Positions 41,335 through 51,007 of a stretch of DNA of 64,000 nt are shown piece by piece; positions within the stretch are counted from its first letter, which is position 1, and every line of letters starts with the position of its first letter. This DNA is from an archaeon GW2011_AR20. GTDB taxonomy: Archaea > Nanobdellota > Nanobdellia > SCGC-AAA011-G17 > GW2011-AR20. The notes beneath the pieces were generated by a model. The model saw only the letters and a list, made by a program, of their open reading frames with translations, had not been told where the DNA came from and did no database searches. Position numbers and translations under genes: made by a program. Location: contig CP010426.1 in the NCBI GenBank assembly GCA_000830315.1, positions 742,717 to 806,716 on the forward strand. Reading direction: 5' to 3'.

Positions 41335-41613
41335 TTATACAAATTTTAAGATATTTTTGCCTTTTTTAGTGATTTTGTATAATCTACCTACTCTTTCTTT
41401 CTCATTTAATACATTAACTAGTTTTAATTTATCCAATTCCCTTAAAGCTCGGGATATTATTGTAAAATAAGTGCTGGAATTTTTTCCATATATCATTACA
41501 ACTAGTTCTGAAGGCAAAAACGGTTTATCTTTTGGCATTATCCTCAAAACATTTATCCTATTTTTTGCTCTTTTTAACTTGCCAACGACAACCCAATCAT
41601 TTTTCATGGACAA
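41335..41613 (-). CDS. Winged-helix transcriptional regulator (ArsR/MarR-like)
   Basis: A 92-aa wHTH, KRAKNRINVLRIMPKDKPFLPSELVVMIYGKNSSTYFTIISRALREL, then wing KERVGRLYKITKKGKNIL. Standard single-domain archaeal regulator. Target unknown; it is divergent from the surface-protein cluster starting at 41723. Confidence 0.8.
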   Translation of the reverse strand: MSMKNDWVVVGKLKRAKNRINVLRIMPKDKPFLPSELVVMIYGKNSSTYFTIISRALRELDKLKLVNVLNEKERVGRLYKITKKGKNILKFV

Positions 41614-41722
41614 TTTATAAACAAAGAGTATACATAAAGAAATATTAACAAGTTATAAACAAATTCTAAACAAAAGATTTTTAAAGCTAGTCATTCCCTT
41701 ATTTATGAGGTAGGAGTGAAAA

Positions 41723-43516
41723 TTGCCCCATGAATTTAAAAGGGTCGTCTTATATGTCTTATGTTTCTTAGTAGTTTTAATAAGTGTAAACGCTACCGTA
41801 CAATCTGTAGTTATTTCTTTAAATGGTGAGAATTATGATTATGCTATAATCTCTAGAGAATATGATTTATTTGTTGCCGGCACTAATTTAGAAACCATAG
41901 AAAATTCAGAATTAACTTTGGTCAGCAATAATGGAGAAGTAGCCCAATATAAATTTTTGCCAGGCAATATTGCGGGAGAAAGAAATTTTGGTGAATTTAG
42001 CATCAATGTTTTAAGCGAAGCAGACGATCTTGCTAATTCTATAGATAGTATAAAAATAGAGGTGAATGATAAAAACTCTACAATTGAAATAAATGGCTTA
42101 GATATAAGTGATAAGATTATAAGAAACTTTAATTTTGATTTGGATGAATTTCATGGCTTAATAGATTTAAGCAATCTGCTTGGAGGAATTACTTTTGATT
42201 TAAATTTTGTTAAAGATGAGACACATCCGAAATACAATCAGTTATACATAGACCCAGATTCAAGTGCAAGCAATGTAATCGGGGGGATTTTAGCATACAA
42301 TAGTTTGAATGATATAACTGTAAATAAGATTAATACCGACCCATCATTATTAAACCAGGTTATCGATAAATATAATGCCAATGTTGAATATATAACAAAT
42401 GCAAGAGCAATAAAACAGGGAAATGATTTTTCATTTTACACAGATGAGGGTTATGCCAATTTAGAAGGTTCGGATTTAGAAAATCTACAATCAATTATCA
42501 ATGAAAAAATTAAATTTATTAACCCAGATCAGGTTGTTGAGACATTGCTTCCAATAGGAGATTTCTCAGAATTTAAACAATTTGTTGATTTTGACATTTC
42601 AGTTGATTTTGGCGACTTAAAGCTGGAAGATGGAACCTATAGTTTAAAAATATTGTACGAAGATAAATTTGGAAATACGGGGGAGAAAGAGTTCAAAGTT
42701 ATTTTAGATATTACAAATGTTGCCCAGCCAGAAACACCGGTTGATGGAAAAATTGAGTTTAAAGATCCTATAATTAACCAAACCTTAGAAAAAATAGAGG
42801 GCTTGCCTTCAGATGTTAATTTAACAGCGGTAATATTTGGTAATGTAAAACCGCCAGAATTTCCCTCAACAACAACAGAAGTTAAAACTGCCTTAAAGTT
42901 TATGCAGATTAACTTAAGCCGGGAGAACATTGTTGGTAGTTTTGATTTATCATTTAGCTTGGATAAAAGCTTAATAAATGCTGATGATAAAAATAATATT
43001 ATATTATATATAGAAGAAAACAATGCATGGACATCGTTAACAACTACGTTTATTAATGAAACTACAACCAAGTATAAGTACAAAGCAACAATTCCCCATT
43101 TTAGTAATTTTATGATCGCTGTTCACCAAGTTTCCACTTCAACAGGTGGCGGAGTTACGGAAGGAAATGGTCCTGGTAACGATGAAACAGGTGATAATGA
43201 ACCGATTATATTGCCACCAACACCAGCCCCACCAGCTCCACAATCTCAAGAAGAGGAGGCACAATCCTTACTACCGACACAACCTTTTATACAAGAACCA
43301 GCCCCAGAAGGATTCTTAGCAATTACAGCTAGAGCAATAACAGATTTAATAAATAAAAACCCATTAGCAGCTGTGTTTTTTGGTTTAGTGGCTTTATTGG
43401 GAACATTAGTAGTTTACACATTGTTGTTTTACAAAAAACCTAGAAAAGAAAAGAAACCTAAAAAAGAAAAGAAAGAGGATATAGAAAAACAGTTAGAAGA
43501 GGTTGAAGAAAAATAG
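41723..43516 (+). CDS. Large secreted surface protein with C-terminal membrane anchor; TTG start
   Basis: A 597-aa protein. TTG at 41723 follows TAGGAGTG at good ribosome-binding spacing. Signal-peptide helix (about 8-24), long beta-rich ectodomain without named domain, Pro/Gln-rich linker (LPPTPAPPAPQSQEEEAQ), membrane helix (about 550-572) and a strongly basic cytoplasmic tail. First gene of a four-gene surface cluster. Confidence 0.75.
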   Translation: MPHEFKRVVLYVLCFLVVLISVNATVQSVVISLNGENYDYAIISREYDLFVAGTNLETIENSELTLVSNNGEVAQYKFLPGNIAGERNFGEFSINVLSEADDLANSIDSIKIEVNDKNSTIEINGLDISDKIIRNFNFDLDEFHGLIDLSNLLGGITFDLNFVKDETHPKYNQLYIDPDSSASNVIGGILAYNSLNDITVNKINTDPSLLNQVIDKYNANVEYITNARAIKQGNDFSFYTDEGYANLEGSDLENLQSIINEKIKFINPDQVVETLLPIGDFSEFKQFVDFDISVDFGDLKLEDGTYSLKILYEDKFGNTGEKEFKVILDITNVAQPETPVDGKIEFKDPIINQTLEKIEGLPSDVNLTAVIFGNVKPPEFPSTTTEVKTALKFMQINLSRENIVGSFDLSFSLDKSLINADDKNNIILYIEENNAWTSLTTTFINETTTKYKYKATIPHFSNFMIAVHQVSTSTGGGVTEGNGPGNDETGDNEPIILPPTPAPPAPQSQEEEAQSLLPTQPFIQEPAPEGFLAITARAITDLINKNPLAAVFFGLVALLGTLVVYTLLFYKKPRKEKKPKKEKKEDIEKQLEEVEEK

Positions 43517-43537
43517 GGGTGGGGAGCTTGTTTTTAT

Positions 43538-44803
43538 ATGAAGAAATTATTTTACATTTTAATTCTTTTATTAATCTTAATTCAAGTAGATGCAAAACAA
43601 TTAACCAGAGAGATAAATCCAAGCAGTTATGGTAATTCAATAGAAAATATTGAGGAAAAACTATCAAGTTTAATTACGGTCAATTTTGAAGTAAAAGATA
43701 GCTTTGGAAATTCCTTAGAAAATGTTTTAATAATTATTCAGGGAATTACGAATCAGCAGTTTACCGCCCAATTATTAACCAACGTTAATGGTGAAGCTTC
43801 CATCAATTTAAATAAAAATGAAATATTTGTCTATGCAATTTACAAACTGGGCTATGAATCAATAAGCAATAATTTCTTTGCAAATTCAAATAAAGAGATT
43901 ATTATAACTTTAAAGGAATTTCCAGAAGATGCCTGGTATTTCTACTATGAGAATAATGGGGAAATTGAAGTTAAATTTAAAAGTTTGGACCAAGACACAA
44001 ATTATATTCCTGGAGAATATATTAACGAGATATTAGAAGTTAAGAATATAGCAGGAAAAAACCTTGATTTATTAAGAGAAGAGAGTTCTTTAATAACAGT
44101 TGATAGTTCAACATTAAAGAGAGTAAGATGGTGGGGAGGATTAAGACCCCAAGATGTATTAATAGATTTAACGCTTAAAAAAGACGGATGGCTCAAGTCT
44201 ACTGTAAAAGATGGGGTTTTGGAGGTATGTGTAGGAAATGCAATAGGAAAATATAAAGGCCAGCCTTTTGATGTTAGCGGAAACGAGTTTATATGCAAAA
44301 CAGATAAAGCAGAGAATTTAATTCCTGATTGGATATTAAGAAATAACTACAAAATTAATTTCAATTTGACATATTTGATTGATGGGCAAAAAAAGAATTT
44401 TTATTTATTGACCCAAGATTTTTTTATAGATAATTCAGAATGGACGCCAGAAATGGAACTAATAAGTCCAGGCATGCTATACATAATAAACAAAGAGATA
44501 ACTTATAGCATCCCAATGGAATATCCTGCTCATTTTGTTTATTATTCCTTATCAGAGGCTCCTGCGGGAATGAAAATAGACGGCGTAAACGGGATAATAA
44601 AATGGACTCCAACTGAAGCTGGGAGGTATAAGGTGGTTGTAAGGGCATATTATCCTTATTTCGAAGATGATTCAAGAATAGCATACACTGATGGAGAATT
44701 TTCTATAAGGGTTGTGAAAAGCATTTGCCCTACAGCTGACAGAAAAAAGATTCTCCAACCAATATATGATTCTTTAGGAGAAGTTAAAGTTTACTGTAGG
44801 TAA
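43538..44803 (+). CDS. Secreted protein with carboxypeptidase-regulatory-like and He_PIG-type Ig domains
   Basis: A 421-aa protein: signal peptide (1-19), an N-terminal repeat LITVNFEVKDSFGNSLENVLI typical of CarboxypepD_reg-like Ig folds, a central domain, and a C-terminal putative Ig domain (APAGMKIDGVNGIIKWTPTEAGRY) of the He_PIG type. No membrane anchor at the C-terminus. Follows the anchored surface protein by 21 nt; probably co-transcribed. Confidence 0.7.
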   Translation: MKKLFYILILLLILIQVDAKQLTREINPSSYGNSIENIEEKLSSLITVNFEVKDSFGNSLENVLIIIQGITNQQFTAQLLTNVNGEASINLNKNEIFVYAIYKLGYESISNNFFANSNKEIIITLKEFPEDAWYFYYENNGEIEVKFKSLDQDTNYIPGEYINEILEVKNIAGKNLDLLREESSLITVDSSTLKRVRWWGGLRPQDVLIDLTLKKDGWLKSTVKDGVLEVCVGNAIGKYKGQPFDVSGNEFICKTDKAENLIPDWILRNNYKINFNLTYLIDGQKKNFYLLTQDFFIDNSEWTPEMELISPGMLYIINKEITYSIPMEYPAHFVYYSLSEAPAGMKIDGVNGIIKWTPTEAGRYKVVVRAYYPYFEDDSRIAYTDGEFSIRVVKSICPTADRKKILQPIYDSLGEVKVYCR

Positions 44804-44807
44804 TATA

Positions 44808-45884
44808 ATGAAACTAAAATATTTTCTTCCTTTTTTTGTATTTTTTGGGGCTAACGCCCAGTTCAAAATAGAAGCAAATAGATATTCCTTGGATACGAAA
44901 TCCAGCTATGTTGATATTGCTGTTAGAGATACGTTCGGGCTAGAGGATTTTGTAAACATAAAAGGAGATGCAAGACTGAAATATGGAGAAAATGCCTTAT
45001 ATGTTTCCAGAAACGGTTTATTAAATCATTCTTACGGAACCGGATTAAATGTATGGAATTTTAGAGGATATTTTAACCATTCGCTACAAAATTTAAAGAC
45101 AGAAACCACAAACATTCAGGAGTCACCCATAGGAAGAATTAGTGTTAAAAACACTTTGCTGGATGACAGCAATGGTTTTGATTTTGGATTTGGTTTAGAT
45201 TACAAAGATTATTTTGTTATGTATGAAGATGCTGAACAAAAAAGGCAGATAGATGGAGAAACACTTATAAAAATCGAAGGGCAGGAACCAGAATTGATTC
45301 CATTTGAAATAGGTTTTCAGAACTCTAGCGAACTTTATAGTATTGGATTTAAATATGGTTTTTTCAAATTTATAAAAAATAAAAACAGTGAAAATAAGTT
45401 TTATAACTATTTTATAGGAGCCATGCATAAAGGGTTAAATGTTTATTATGGAAATGATTGGAATGGTTTCTTCATATTTAATATTATTTCACAAGAAGAA
45501 GAATTCCTAGAAATTAGTTTTATTCCAGAAATAAATTTAAATTTAAGTTATGATAAAAAACTTAAATTAAGTCTTTCAACAGGAGACTACTCTAAGTTAG
45601 ATTTAAAAAAATTTGAGAGAACGTTGGAGGATAGATTAAGGGCTGCTCCGAGAATACATGACATTAACCTGGAGATTTTAACGGGCCATGTAAGGGATAT
45701 GTTTTTTACAGATTTATTTGGTTTTTATTTAGATAAAGATAATTTTGAGGCAAATCTCAACTTTCATAATTTGTTAGCACATTATTCCAAAGACTCAAAA
45801 AAGATTGGCTTGAAATATGATTTTGCAATAGTCACTTACGATATAAAACAAAAAGAATTAAAATTTGGAGTGTTCATTAATTAG
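44808..45884 (+). CDS. Secreted beta-strand-rich protein of unknown family
   Basis: A 358-aa protein with a signal peptide (1-17) and no other hydrophobic helix. The body consists of regularly spaced amphipathic, aromatic-rich strands (GFDFGFGLDYKDYFVMY, YSIGFKYGFFKFI, NVYYGNDWNGFFIFNI), which is unusual for an archaeal soluble domain and reminiscent of beta-barrels. No family was recognised. Starts 4 nt after the preceding secreted protein. Confidence 0.65.
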   Translation: MKLKYFLPFFVFFGANAQFKIEANRYSLDTKSSYVDIAVRDTFGLEDFVNIKGDARLKYGENALYVSRNGLLNHSYGTGLNVWNFRGYFNHSLQNLKTETTNIQESPIGRISVKNTLLDDSNGFDFGFGLDYKDYFVMYEDAEQKRQIDGETLIKIEGQEPELIPFEIGFQNSSELYSIGFKYGFFKFIKNKNSENKFYNYFIGAMHKGLNVYYGNDWNGFFIFNIISQEEEFLEISFIPEINLNLSYDKKLKLSLSTGDYSKLDLKKFERTLEDRLRAAPRIHDINLEILTGHVRDMFFTDLFGFYLDKDNFEANLNFHNLLAHYSKDSKKIGLKYDFAIVTYDIKQKELKFGVFIN

Positions 45885-45940
45885 AAACAAAGGAATTTCC
45901 AAACAAAAGATTTAAATCAAAGAAAAAATATTAAATTTCA

Positions 45941-46465
45941 ATGAAAAGAGGCGTTATTTTACTGTTTATCTTATTATTAATTAGTTTAGCAAGTGCTCAA
46001 TACATCTTTAGTGTAGATGTTGAAGTAATGCCAAAATTTATTTCTGCAGGTGATAATATTATCGTTAATACAAATATAAAAAGTATAGGTATAAGTTCTG
46101 ATAGGGTTGATATTAAAATAAGTTATGAAATCGTAGGTGAAAATGATGAATTAATCAATAAAAGTGATAGGATAATAGATATAAAAAGTTCTACCAAGGC
46201 TATACAAACATCTTTAAGTGTAAGTGAAGTTTTTAAGTTATCAGAGAATCTAAAATCAGGTAACTATAAGGTCATTGCTAAGGTTGATTATCGGGGTAAT
46301 AAGACATCCAATTCAGATTCATTTTTTGTAACAAAAAATACTTTTCTGGTTAAATTAAATAAATTGGTAAATGATAACCCGATAATTTTTATAATACTTC
46401 TCCTTATAATCATTGTAATCTCAATATGGCGGATAATACATCATTATCATTTGAATCATAAATAA
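45941..46465 (+). CDS. Secreted CARDB-like protein with C-terminal anchor (paralogue of 60526)
   Basis: A 174-aa protein: signal peptide ending SLASAQ, a single Ig-like domain (FISAGDNIIVNTNIKSIGISSDRVDI), a C-terminal membrane helix and His-rich tail. Same length, layout and N-terminal motif (AQYIFSVDVE versus AQYMFDVDSE) as the gene at 60526-61047, so the two are paralogues. Role unknown; probably cell-surface. Confidence 0.7.
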   Translation: MKRGVILLFILLLISLASAQYIFSVDVEVMPKFISAGDNIIVNTNIKSIGISSDRVDIKISYEIVGENDELINKSDRIIDIKSSTKAIQTSLSVSEVFKLSENLKSGNYKVIAKVDYRGNKTSNSDSFFVTKNTFLVKLNKLVNDNPIIFIILLLIIIVISIWRIIHHYHLNHK

Positions 46466-46566
46466 TAACATTTTTCAACTGAGCCAAAAGCAAAAGAAAA
46501 CTTTATAAACCCAGAATCCTAAATAATATTGGATGAGAAAGAAGAAAAGGTTCTTTCTAGAAAATA

Positions 46567-46890
46567 ATGAAAAACTTATTGCCCAGTTTACGGGAAAGTA
46601 ACAGATATGTAGCGTTTGAATTAATCTCAAACAATAAAATAGACTCAAAGGAGGTCGAAAAAGGCTTAGAAAAGGAAATTTTGGGCTTTTTTGGGGCATT
46701 AGAGTTGGCAAAAAGCTCCTTTAAGTTGATAAATTTCAAGAAAGACAAAGGAATAATAAAAGTGAACAGAAAATATTTAAGCAAATTAAAGGCAGCCTTA
46801 ACATTAACAAATAATATAAATAACAAAAAAATCATGATAAAAAGTCTTGCGACATCGGGAATATTAAAAAAGGCCAAATCAAGATTATAA
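46567..46890 (+). CDS. rnp2: RNase P protein component 2 (Pop5/Rpp14)
   Basis: A 107-aa RNase P subunit: RESNRYVAFELISNNKI at the N-terminus and KKDKGIIKVNRKYLSKLKAALTL near residue 60, the Pop5 fold. First gene of the exosome/proteasome superoperon. A short overlapping ORF at 46533-46601 (22 codons) begins at the expected transcription start and could be a leader peptide; evidence is thin. Confidence 0.9.
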   Translation: MKNLLPSLRESNRYVAFELISNNKIDSKEVEKGLEKEILGFFGALELAKSSFKLINFKKDKGIIKVNRKYLSKLKAALTLTNNINNKKIMIKSLATSGILKKAKSRL

Positions 46891-46903
46891 AATGGAGGAA
46901 AAA

Positions 46904-47617
46904 ATGGAAACAATGCAACACCAGATGATGGGTTATGATCGTACTAGCACCATGTTCAGTCCAGACGGAAGATTATTACAAGTTGAATATGCTAAAAAAA
47001 CAGTAAAACAAGGATCGAGTGCAATAGGAATAGTATGCAGAGACGGAGTTTTGCTTGTAGCTGATAAAAGAATTAATGAGCCGTTAGTTGTTCCTGCATC
47101 AGTTGAGAAAGTTTTCCAGGTTGACGAACACATTGGAGCATCTGCATCTGGGATATTATCCGACGGAAGAATTTTAATTGACCGTGCAAGGTTATTGGCA
47201 CAGCAGCACAGGGTAACTTACGATGAGCCGATGGATACGGCTTCTTTAGTAAAAGATATTTGTGATATTAAGCAACAATTCACCCAATTTGGGGGAGCGC
47301 GTCCGTTTGGTGTTTCTATATTGTTTGCAGGTGTTAATTCAGAGCCGGAATTATTTTTGACAGATCCAACCGGAATTTATTTCCAGTATAAGGCAACTGC
47401 GATAGGAGAGGCAGAAAATGAAATTAAGGAAGTGCTTAATAAAGAGTATAAAGACACAATGGACTTGAATGAGGGATTAAAATTAGCTGTTCGCGCATTA
47501 AAAAAAGTTCTTGGAAAAGACTTTGACATTAAAAGGATAGACGGAGCGTATATCAAATTAGATGAGAAGCAGTTTAGGAAATTTGACACAAAATATCTGG
47601 CAAAAATAATAAAGTAA
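46904..47617 (+). CDS. psmA: Proteasome subunit alpha
   Basis: A 237-aa outer-ring subunit of the 20S proteasome, gating substrate entry: GYDRTSTMFSPDGRLLQVEYA N-terminal signature, then VLLVADKRI, and GGARPFGVSILFAGV. Of the in-frame ATGs at 46892 and 46904, the second has GGAGG at ideal spacing and is chosen. The beta subunit is not in this window. Confidence 0.96.
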   Translation: METMQHQMMGYDRTSTMFSPDGRLLQVEYAKKTVKQGSSAIGIVCRDGVLLVADKRINEPLVVPASVEKVFQVDEHIGASASGILSDGRILIDRARLLAQQHRVTYDEPMDTASLVKDICDIKQQFTQFGGARPFGVSILFAGVNSEPELFLTDPTGIYFQYKATAIGEAENEIKEVLNKEYKDTMDLNEGLKLAVRALKKVLGKDFDIKRIDGAYIKLDEKQFRKFDTKYLAKIIK

Positions 47618-47618
47618 A

Positions 47619-48323
47619 ATGATGAATATAGAAGATGCAGTAATTGCGAAATTAAATAAGCAGGGATTAAATTTTGAGATTCTTGTAGATTGCGAAAAAG
47701 CAATGGAATTCAAGCATGGTGCAAGCATAGATGTAAATGATATAGTTGTTTCTGGAATGACCCTTTTCAAGGACGTTAAGAAAGGGGAAAAGGCAAATGA
47801 GCACGACATCCAGAGATTATTCGGAACCAAGGATAATACTGAGGTTATAAAAAAAATAATTAGGGACGGGGAGGTCCAGTTAACAAAAGAGTACAAAGAT
47901 AAGCTAAGGGAGGAAAAAAGAAGAAGTGTAATCAATTTAATCCACCGCTACTCAATAAACCCTATAAATAATTTGCCGCATCCTCCGCAGAGAATTGAGG
48001 CTGCAATAGAAGAAGCAAAGGTTAAAATTGATGAATTCAAGAAAGCTGAGGAGCAGGTCAAGGATATTATAAGCAAAATTAACAGGGTCTTGCCAATAAG
48101 ATACGAGATAAGGGATGTTGAAATAAGGATTCCTGCCAAGTTTGCCGGTAAAACTTACTCAACATTAAAGCAATTCGGAACAATGCTTAAGGATGAATGG
48201 CAGAATGACGGAAGTTTATTAAGTGTATTGGAAATACCAGCTGGATTAACAGCTGATTTATTTGATAAATTAAATTCATTAACTCATGGAGAAGTTGAAA
48301 CAAAAATAATTGCAACGAAATAA
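47619..48323 (+). CDS. Ribosome maturation protein SBDS/Sdo1
   Basis: A 234-aa SBDS-family protein: N-terminal FYSH domain (FEILVDCEKAMEFKHG...), helical central domain with INLIHRYSINPINNLPHPPQRIEAAIEEA, and C-terminal ferredoxin-like domain. It helps release the anti-association factor aIF6 from the 50S subunit. Standard position between psmA and rrp4. Confidence 0.95.
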   Translation: MMNIEDAVIAKLNKQGLNFEILVDCEKAMEFKHGASIDVNDIVVSGMTLFKDVKKGEKANEHDIQRLFGTKDNTEVIKKIIRDGEVQLTKEYKDKLREEKRRSVINLIHRYSINPINNLPHPPQRIEAAIEEAKVKIDEFKKAEEQVKDIISKINRVLPIRYEIRDVEIRIPAKFAGKTYSTLKQFGTMLKDEWQNDGSLLSVLEIPAGLTADLFDKLNSLTHGEVETKIIATK

Positions 48324-48324
48324 A

Positions 48325-49008
48325 ATGACAAAATTATTAATAAATGAAAGGGAAATTGTGGTGCCGGGAGAAGAGCTGGCAGAAGGAATGGATTTCCTGC
48401 CAAGCCATGGAACTTACCGTGATAAAGACAAGATTGTTTCAAGCAAGCTTGGAGTTGTAAGCGTAAATAAAACTATAATAAAAGTTATCCCATTAACAGG
48501 AAGATATATGCCGAAAATAGATGATATTGTAATCGGAAGGGTAATTGAAATCGGGTTTTATGGCTGGAGCGTTGACATCGGAAGCGCTTATCCTGCCACA
48601 TTGTCTATAAGAGATGCCACTGAATTCATTGATAAAGGGGAGAACTTAACAAAATACTATGATTATGGCGATATTCTGGCAGCCCAGGTAATCAGAACAA
48701 CAAGATATAATTCAATTGACATAACAACAAAAGGACCTGGATTGAAAAAATTATCCGGCGGCAAGGTAATTGAGGTTACGCCAAGCAAGGTTCCGAGAAT
48801 GATCGGAAAACAAGGAAGCATGATTTCAATGATAAAGGATGCAACAGGTTGTAATATCCTGATTGGGCAGAACGGAAGAGTCTGGATCAAGGGAACAAAT
48901 CTGGAAAACGAAAATTTGGTAACAAAAACCATCATGAAGATTGAAGAAGAATCACACATAGACGGATTAACTGACAAGATAAAGAAATTATTGGAGAGCA
49001 AAAAGTAA
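48325..49008 (+). CDS. rrp4: Exosome complex RNA-binding protein Rrp4
   Basis: A 227-aa cap subunit of the archaeal exosome: N-terminal domain with VVPGEELAEGMDFLPSHGTYR, S1 domain (PKIDDIVIGRVIEIGFYGW, about 60-80) and KH domain (VPRMIGKQGSMISMIKDATG, about 155-180). Start placed at ATG 48325, one base after the SBDS stop. Confidence 0.95.
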   Translation: MTKLLINEREIVVPGEELAEGMDFLPSHGTYRDKDKIVSSKLGVVSVNKTIIKVIPLTGRYMPKIDDIVIGRVIEIGFYGWSVDIGSAYPATLSIRDATEFIDKGENLTKYYDYGDILAAQVIRTTRYNSIDITTKGPGLKKLSGGKVIEVTPSKVPRMIGKQGSMISMIKDATGCNILIGQNGRVWIKGTNLENENLVTKTIMKIEEESHIDGLTDKIKKLLESKK

Positions 49009-49009
49009 A

Positions 49010-49717
49010 ATGGCGGGTTATGATAAAAGATTTTCAGGAAGAAAATTTGATGAGATGAGGGAAATAGAAGCAAAAGTTGGTGTAATTAAAAGAGCAGACG
49101 GCTCTGCATTGTTCAGAATGGGAGACACAATCGCAATTGCGGCTGTTTACGGTCCCAGGGAATTACATCCGAGGTTTTTGCAGAATCCCGAAACAGGAAT
49201 TTTAAGATGCAATTATGATATGACATCGTTCTCTGTTCCAGAAAGAAAAAGACCAGGACCAAACAGGAGGGGCGTTGAAATTTCTCTGGTTACTGAAAAG
49301 GCTTTATTGCCTGTATTGGAATTAAAGCAATTTCCAAATGCGGTTGTAGACGTATTTGTTGAAATCGTGCAGGCAAACGCAGGAACAAGATGCGCTGGAA
49401 TTTCCGCAGCTGCGTTAGCATTAGCGCATGCTGGAATCCCAATGAAAGATCTGGTTTCTGCTGTCTCGGTTGGAAAAGTCAGCGGAAAGGTCTTAATTGA
49501 TTTGGATAAAGAAGAAGAAGATGTTGATGATGCCACCGATATTCCGATTGCAATGACAGGAAGAAAGCAGGAGATAACATTATTGCAGTTAGATGGTAAT
49601 TTAGCAAAAAAAGATTTGATGGAAGCTATAAAATTAGCAAAGCAGGGTTGCGAAAAAATAAACAAAATCCAGCAAAAAGCGTTAAAAGATGCTTACAAGA
49701 GCGTGAAAAATGAATAA
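49010..49717 (+). CDS. rrp41: Exosome complex exonuclease Rrp41 (catalytic RNase PH-like)
   Basis: A 235-aa RNase PH fold; catalytic subunit of the hexameric ring: RFSGRKFDEMREIEAKVGV, DMTSFSVPERKRPGPNRR, NAGTRCAGISAAALALAHAG (phosphate site) and DVDDATDIPIAMTG with catalytic Asp residues. Phosphorolytic RNA degradation and tailing. Overlaps rrp42 by 8 nt. Confidence 0.96.
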   Translation: MAGYDKRFSGRKFDEMREIEAKVGVIKRADGSALFRMGDTIAIAAVYGPRELHPRFLQNPETGILRCNYDMTSFSVPERKRPGPNRRGVEISLVTEKALLPVLELKQFPNAVVDVFVEIVQANAGTRCAGISAAALALAHAGIPMKDLVSAVSVGKVSGKVLIDLDKEEEDVDDATDIPIAMTGRKQEITLLQLDGNLAKKDLMEAIKLAKQGCEKINKIQQKALKDAYKSVKNE

Positions 49718-50471
49718 CGATTACATAATATCACTTATACAACAGGATAAAAGAGTAGACGAGAGAAAATTTGATGAGATGAGGGAAATCGAGATAGAAA
49801 CCAATATTTCAAAGAATGCAGAAGGAAGCGCCCGCTGCAAGATGGGGGATACAGAAGTTATGGTGGGAATTAAAATGGATATTGGCGAGCCTTATCCAGA
49901 TAACCCAGATGAAGGAACAATTATTGTGACAGCTGAATTATTGCCTTTGGCTTCTCCTGTATTTGAATTAGGACCCCCGGGACCCCAGGCAACTGAATTG
50001 GCAAGAATAGTTGATCGTGGAATAAGGGAAAGCAAGTGTTTAGATTTCAAAAAATTATGCATTAAGAAAGGAGAAAAAGTATGGATGGTTTTTATAGATA
50101 TTTATCCTTTAAATGATGACGGCAATTTAATTGATGCAAGCGTGCTAGCAACATTAGCCGCCTTAAAAAATGCCAAGATTCCAAAGGTAGAGAATGATGC
50201 GGTTGTATTCGGGGAATTTACAAACAAAAAACTTGAATTGAATAAACTGCCAATCACATTCACTTTTGGAAAGATAGGAAACAAAATCTTGCTTGACTTA
50301 AATTCAAAGGAGGAAAGTGTTATAGATTCAAGATTGAGCATTTCTGTAAATGAAGGAAATATTCACGCAATGCAAAAAGGCGGAGACAAGGTAATTACAA
50401 TGGAAGAAGTTGAACAAATGGTTGATATGGCAATTAAAAAAGAAAAGGAGTTAAGGAGTTTGATAAAATGA
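49710..50471 (+). CDS. rrp42: Exosome complex component Rrp42 (non-catalytic RNase PH-like)
   Basis: A 253-aa partner of Rrp41 in the alternating ring: RVDERKFDEMREIEIETNI, then GDTEVMVGIKMDIGEPYPD and FGPPGPQA-like ELGPPGPQATELARIVDRGIRES. Lacks the Rrp41 acidic catalytic pair. Overlaps rpoK by 4 nt. Confidence 0.95.
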   Translation: MNNDYIISLIQQDKRVDERKFDEMREIEIETNISKNAEGSARCKMGDTEVMVGIKMDIGEPYPDNPDEGTIIVTAELLPLASPVFELGPPGPQATELARIVDRGIRESKCLDFKKLCIKKGEKVWMVFIDIYPLNDDGNLIDASVLATLAALKNAKIPKVENDAVVFGEFTNKKLELNKLPITFTFGKIGNKILLDLNSKEESVIDSRLSISVNEGNIHAMQKGGDKVITMEEVEQMVDMAIKKEKELRSLIK

Positions 50472-50680
50472 TAGACCCAACCATATTCAGCAAATATGAA
50501 AAGGCAAGAATCGTCGGAGCAAGAGCACTGCAAATTTCAATGGGTGCACCTTTATTATTGAATTTAAAGAAAGAGGATTTTGAGAAGATAAAATACAATC
50601 CAATTTCCATTGCAAGAATGGAGTTTGAAAAAGGCATCCTTCCAATAACAATCAAAAGGCCTTTGCCAAAAAGACATTAG
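50468..50680 (+). CDS. rpoK: DNA-directed RNA polymerase subunit K (Rpb6 homologue)
   Basis: A 70-aa subunit: KYEKARIVGARALQISMGAP and FEKGILPITIKRPLP are diagnostic of RpoK/Rpb6/omega. It stabilises the polymerase clamp. Located at the end of the exosome block rather than in the more usual ribosomal-protein cluster; coupled to rrp42 by ATGA overlap. Confidence 0.92.
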   Translation: MIDPTIFSKYEKARIVGARALQISMGAPLLLNLKKEDFEKIKYNPISIARMEFEKGILPITIKRPLPKRH

Positions 50681-50694
50681 TTTTCTTTATTAAA

Positions 50695-50988
50695 ATGAAA
50701 TACAACATAGACCTCAAAGAGAAGTATCCATGCATTGTTAAGGCAAATAAGCATTATGTTACTGTAATAAAGCTGGAGCATGCCCCCAACGAGGATATTC
50801 TTTATCTGGAAAACAAAGACATAATCCATTTAAATTCAGATGGCTATGCACATTCAAGATTAATCGATTTCAGCAAAGAAGAGCTCAGGCATATTGTCAA
50901 GAAATATAGGGGAAATCCGGAAATTAACCTGAATGATTTGGTGGAATTAAAAACTTTGGAAAACATCTTGGTTAACATCAAAAAATAA
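50695..50988 (+). CDS. Hypothetical protein downstream of rpoK
   Basis: A 97-aa protein, IDLKEKYPCIVKANKHYVTVIKLEHAPNEDILYLENKDIIHL..., mixed alpha/beta. No recognised family. It is 14 nt after rpoK on the same strand, so likely co-transcribed. Confidence 0.6.
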   Translation: MKYNIDLKEKYPCIVKANKHYVTVIKLEHAPNEDILYLENKDIIHLNSDGYAHSRLIDFSKEELRHIVKKYRGNPEINLNDLVELKTLENILVNIKK

Positions 50989-51007
50989 TTTTTATCAAAA
51001 GAATGAA

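Noticed and set aside
46533..46601. 22-codon ORF before rnp2
   Set aside because: Overlaps the rnp2 start, no family similarity; kept only as a note under rnp2.
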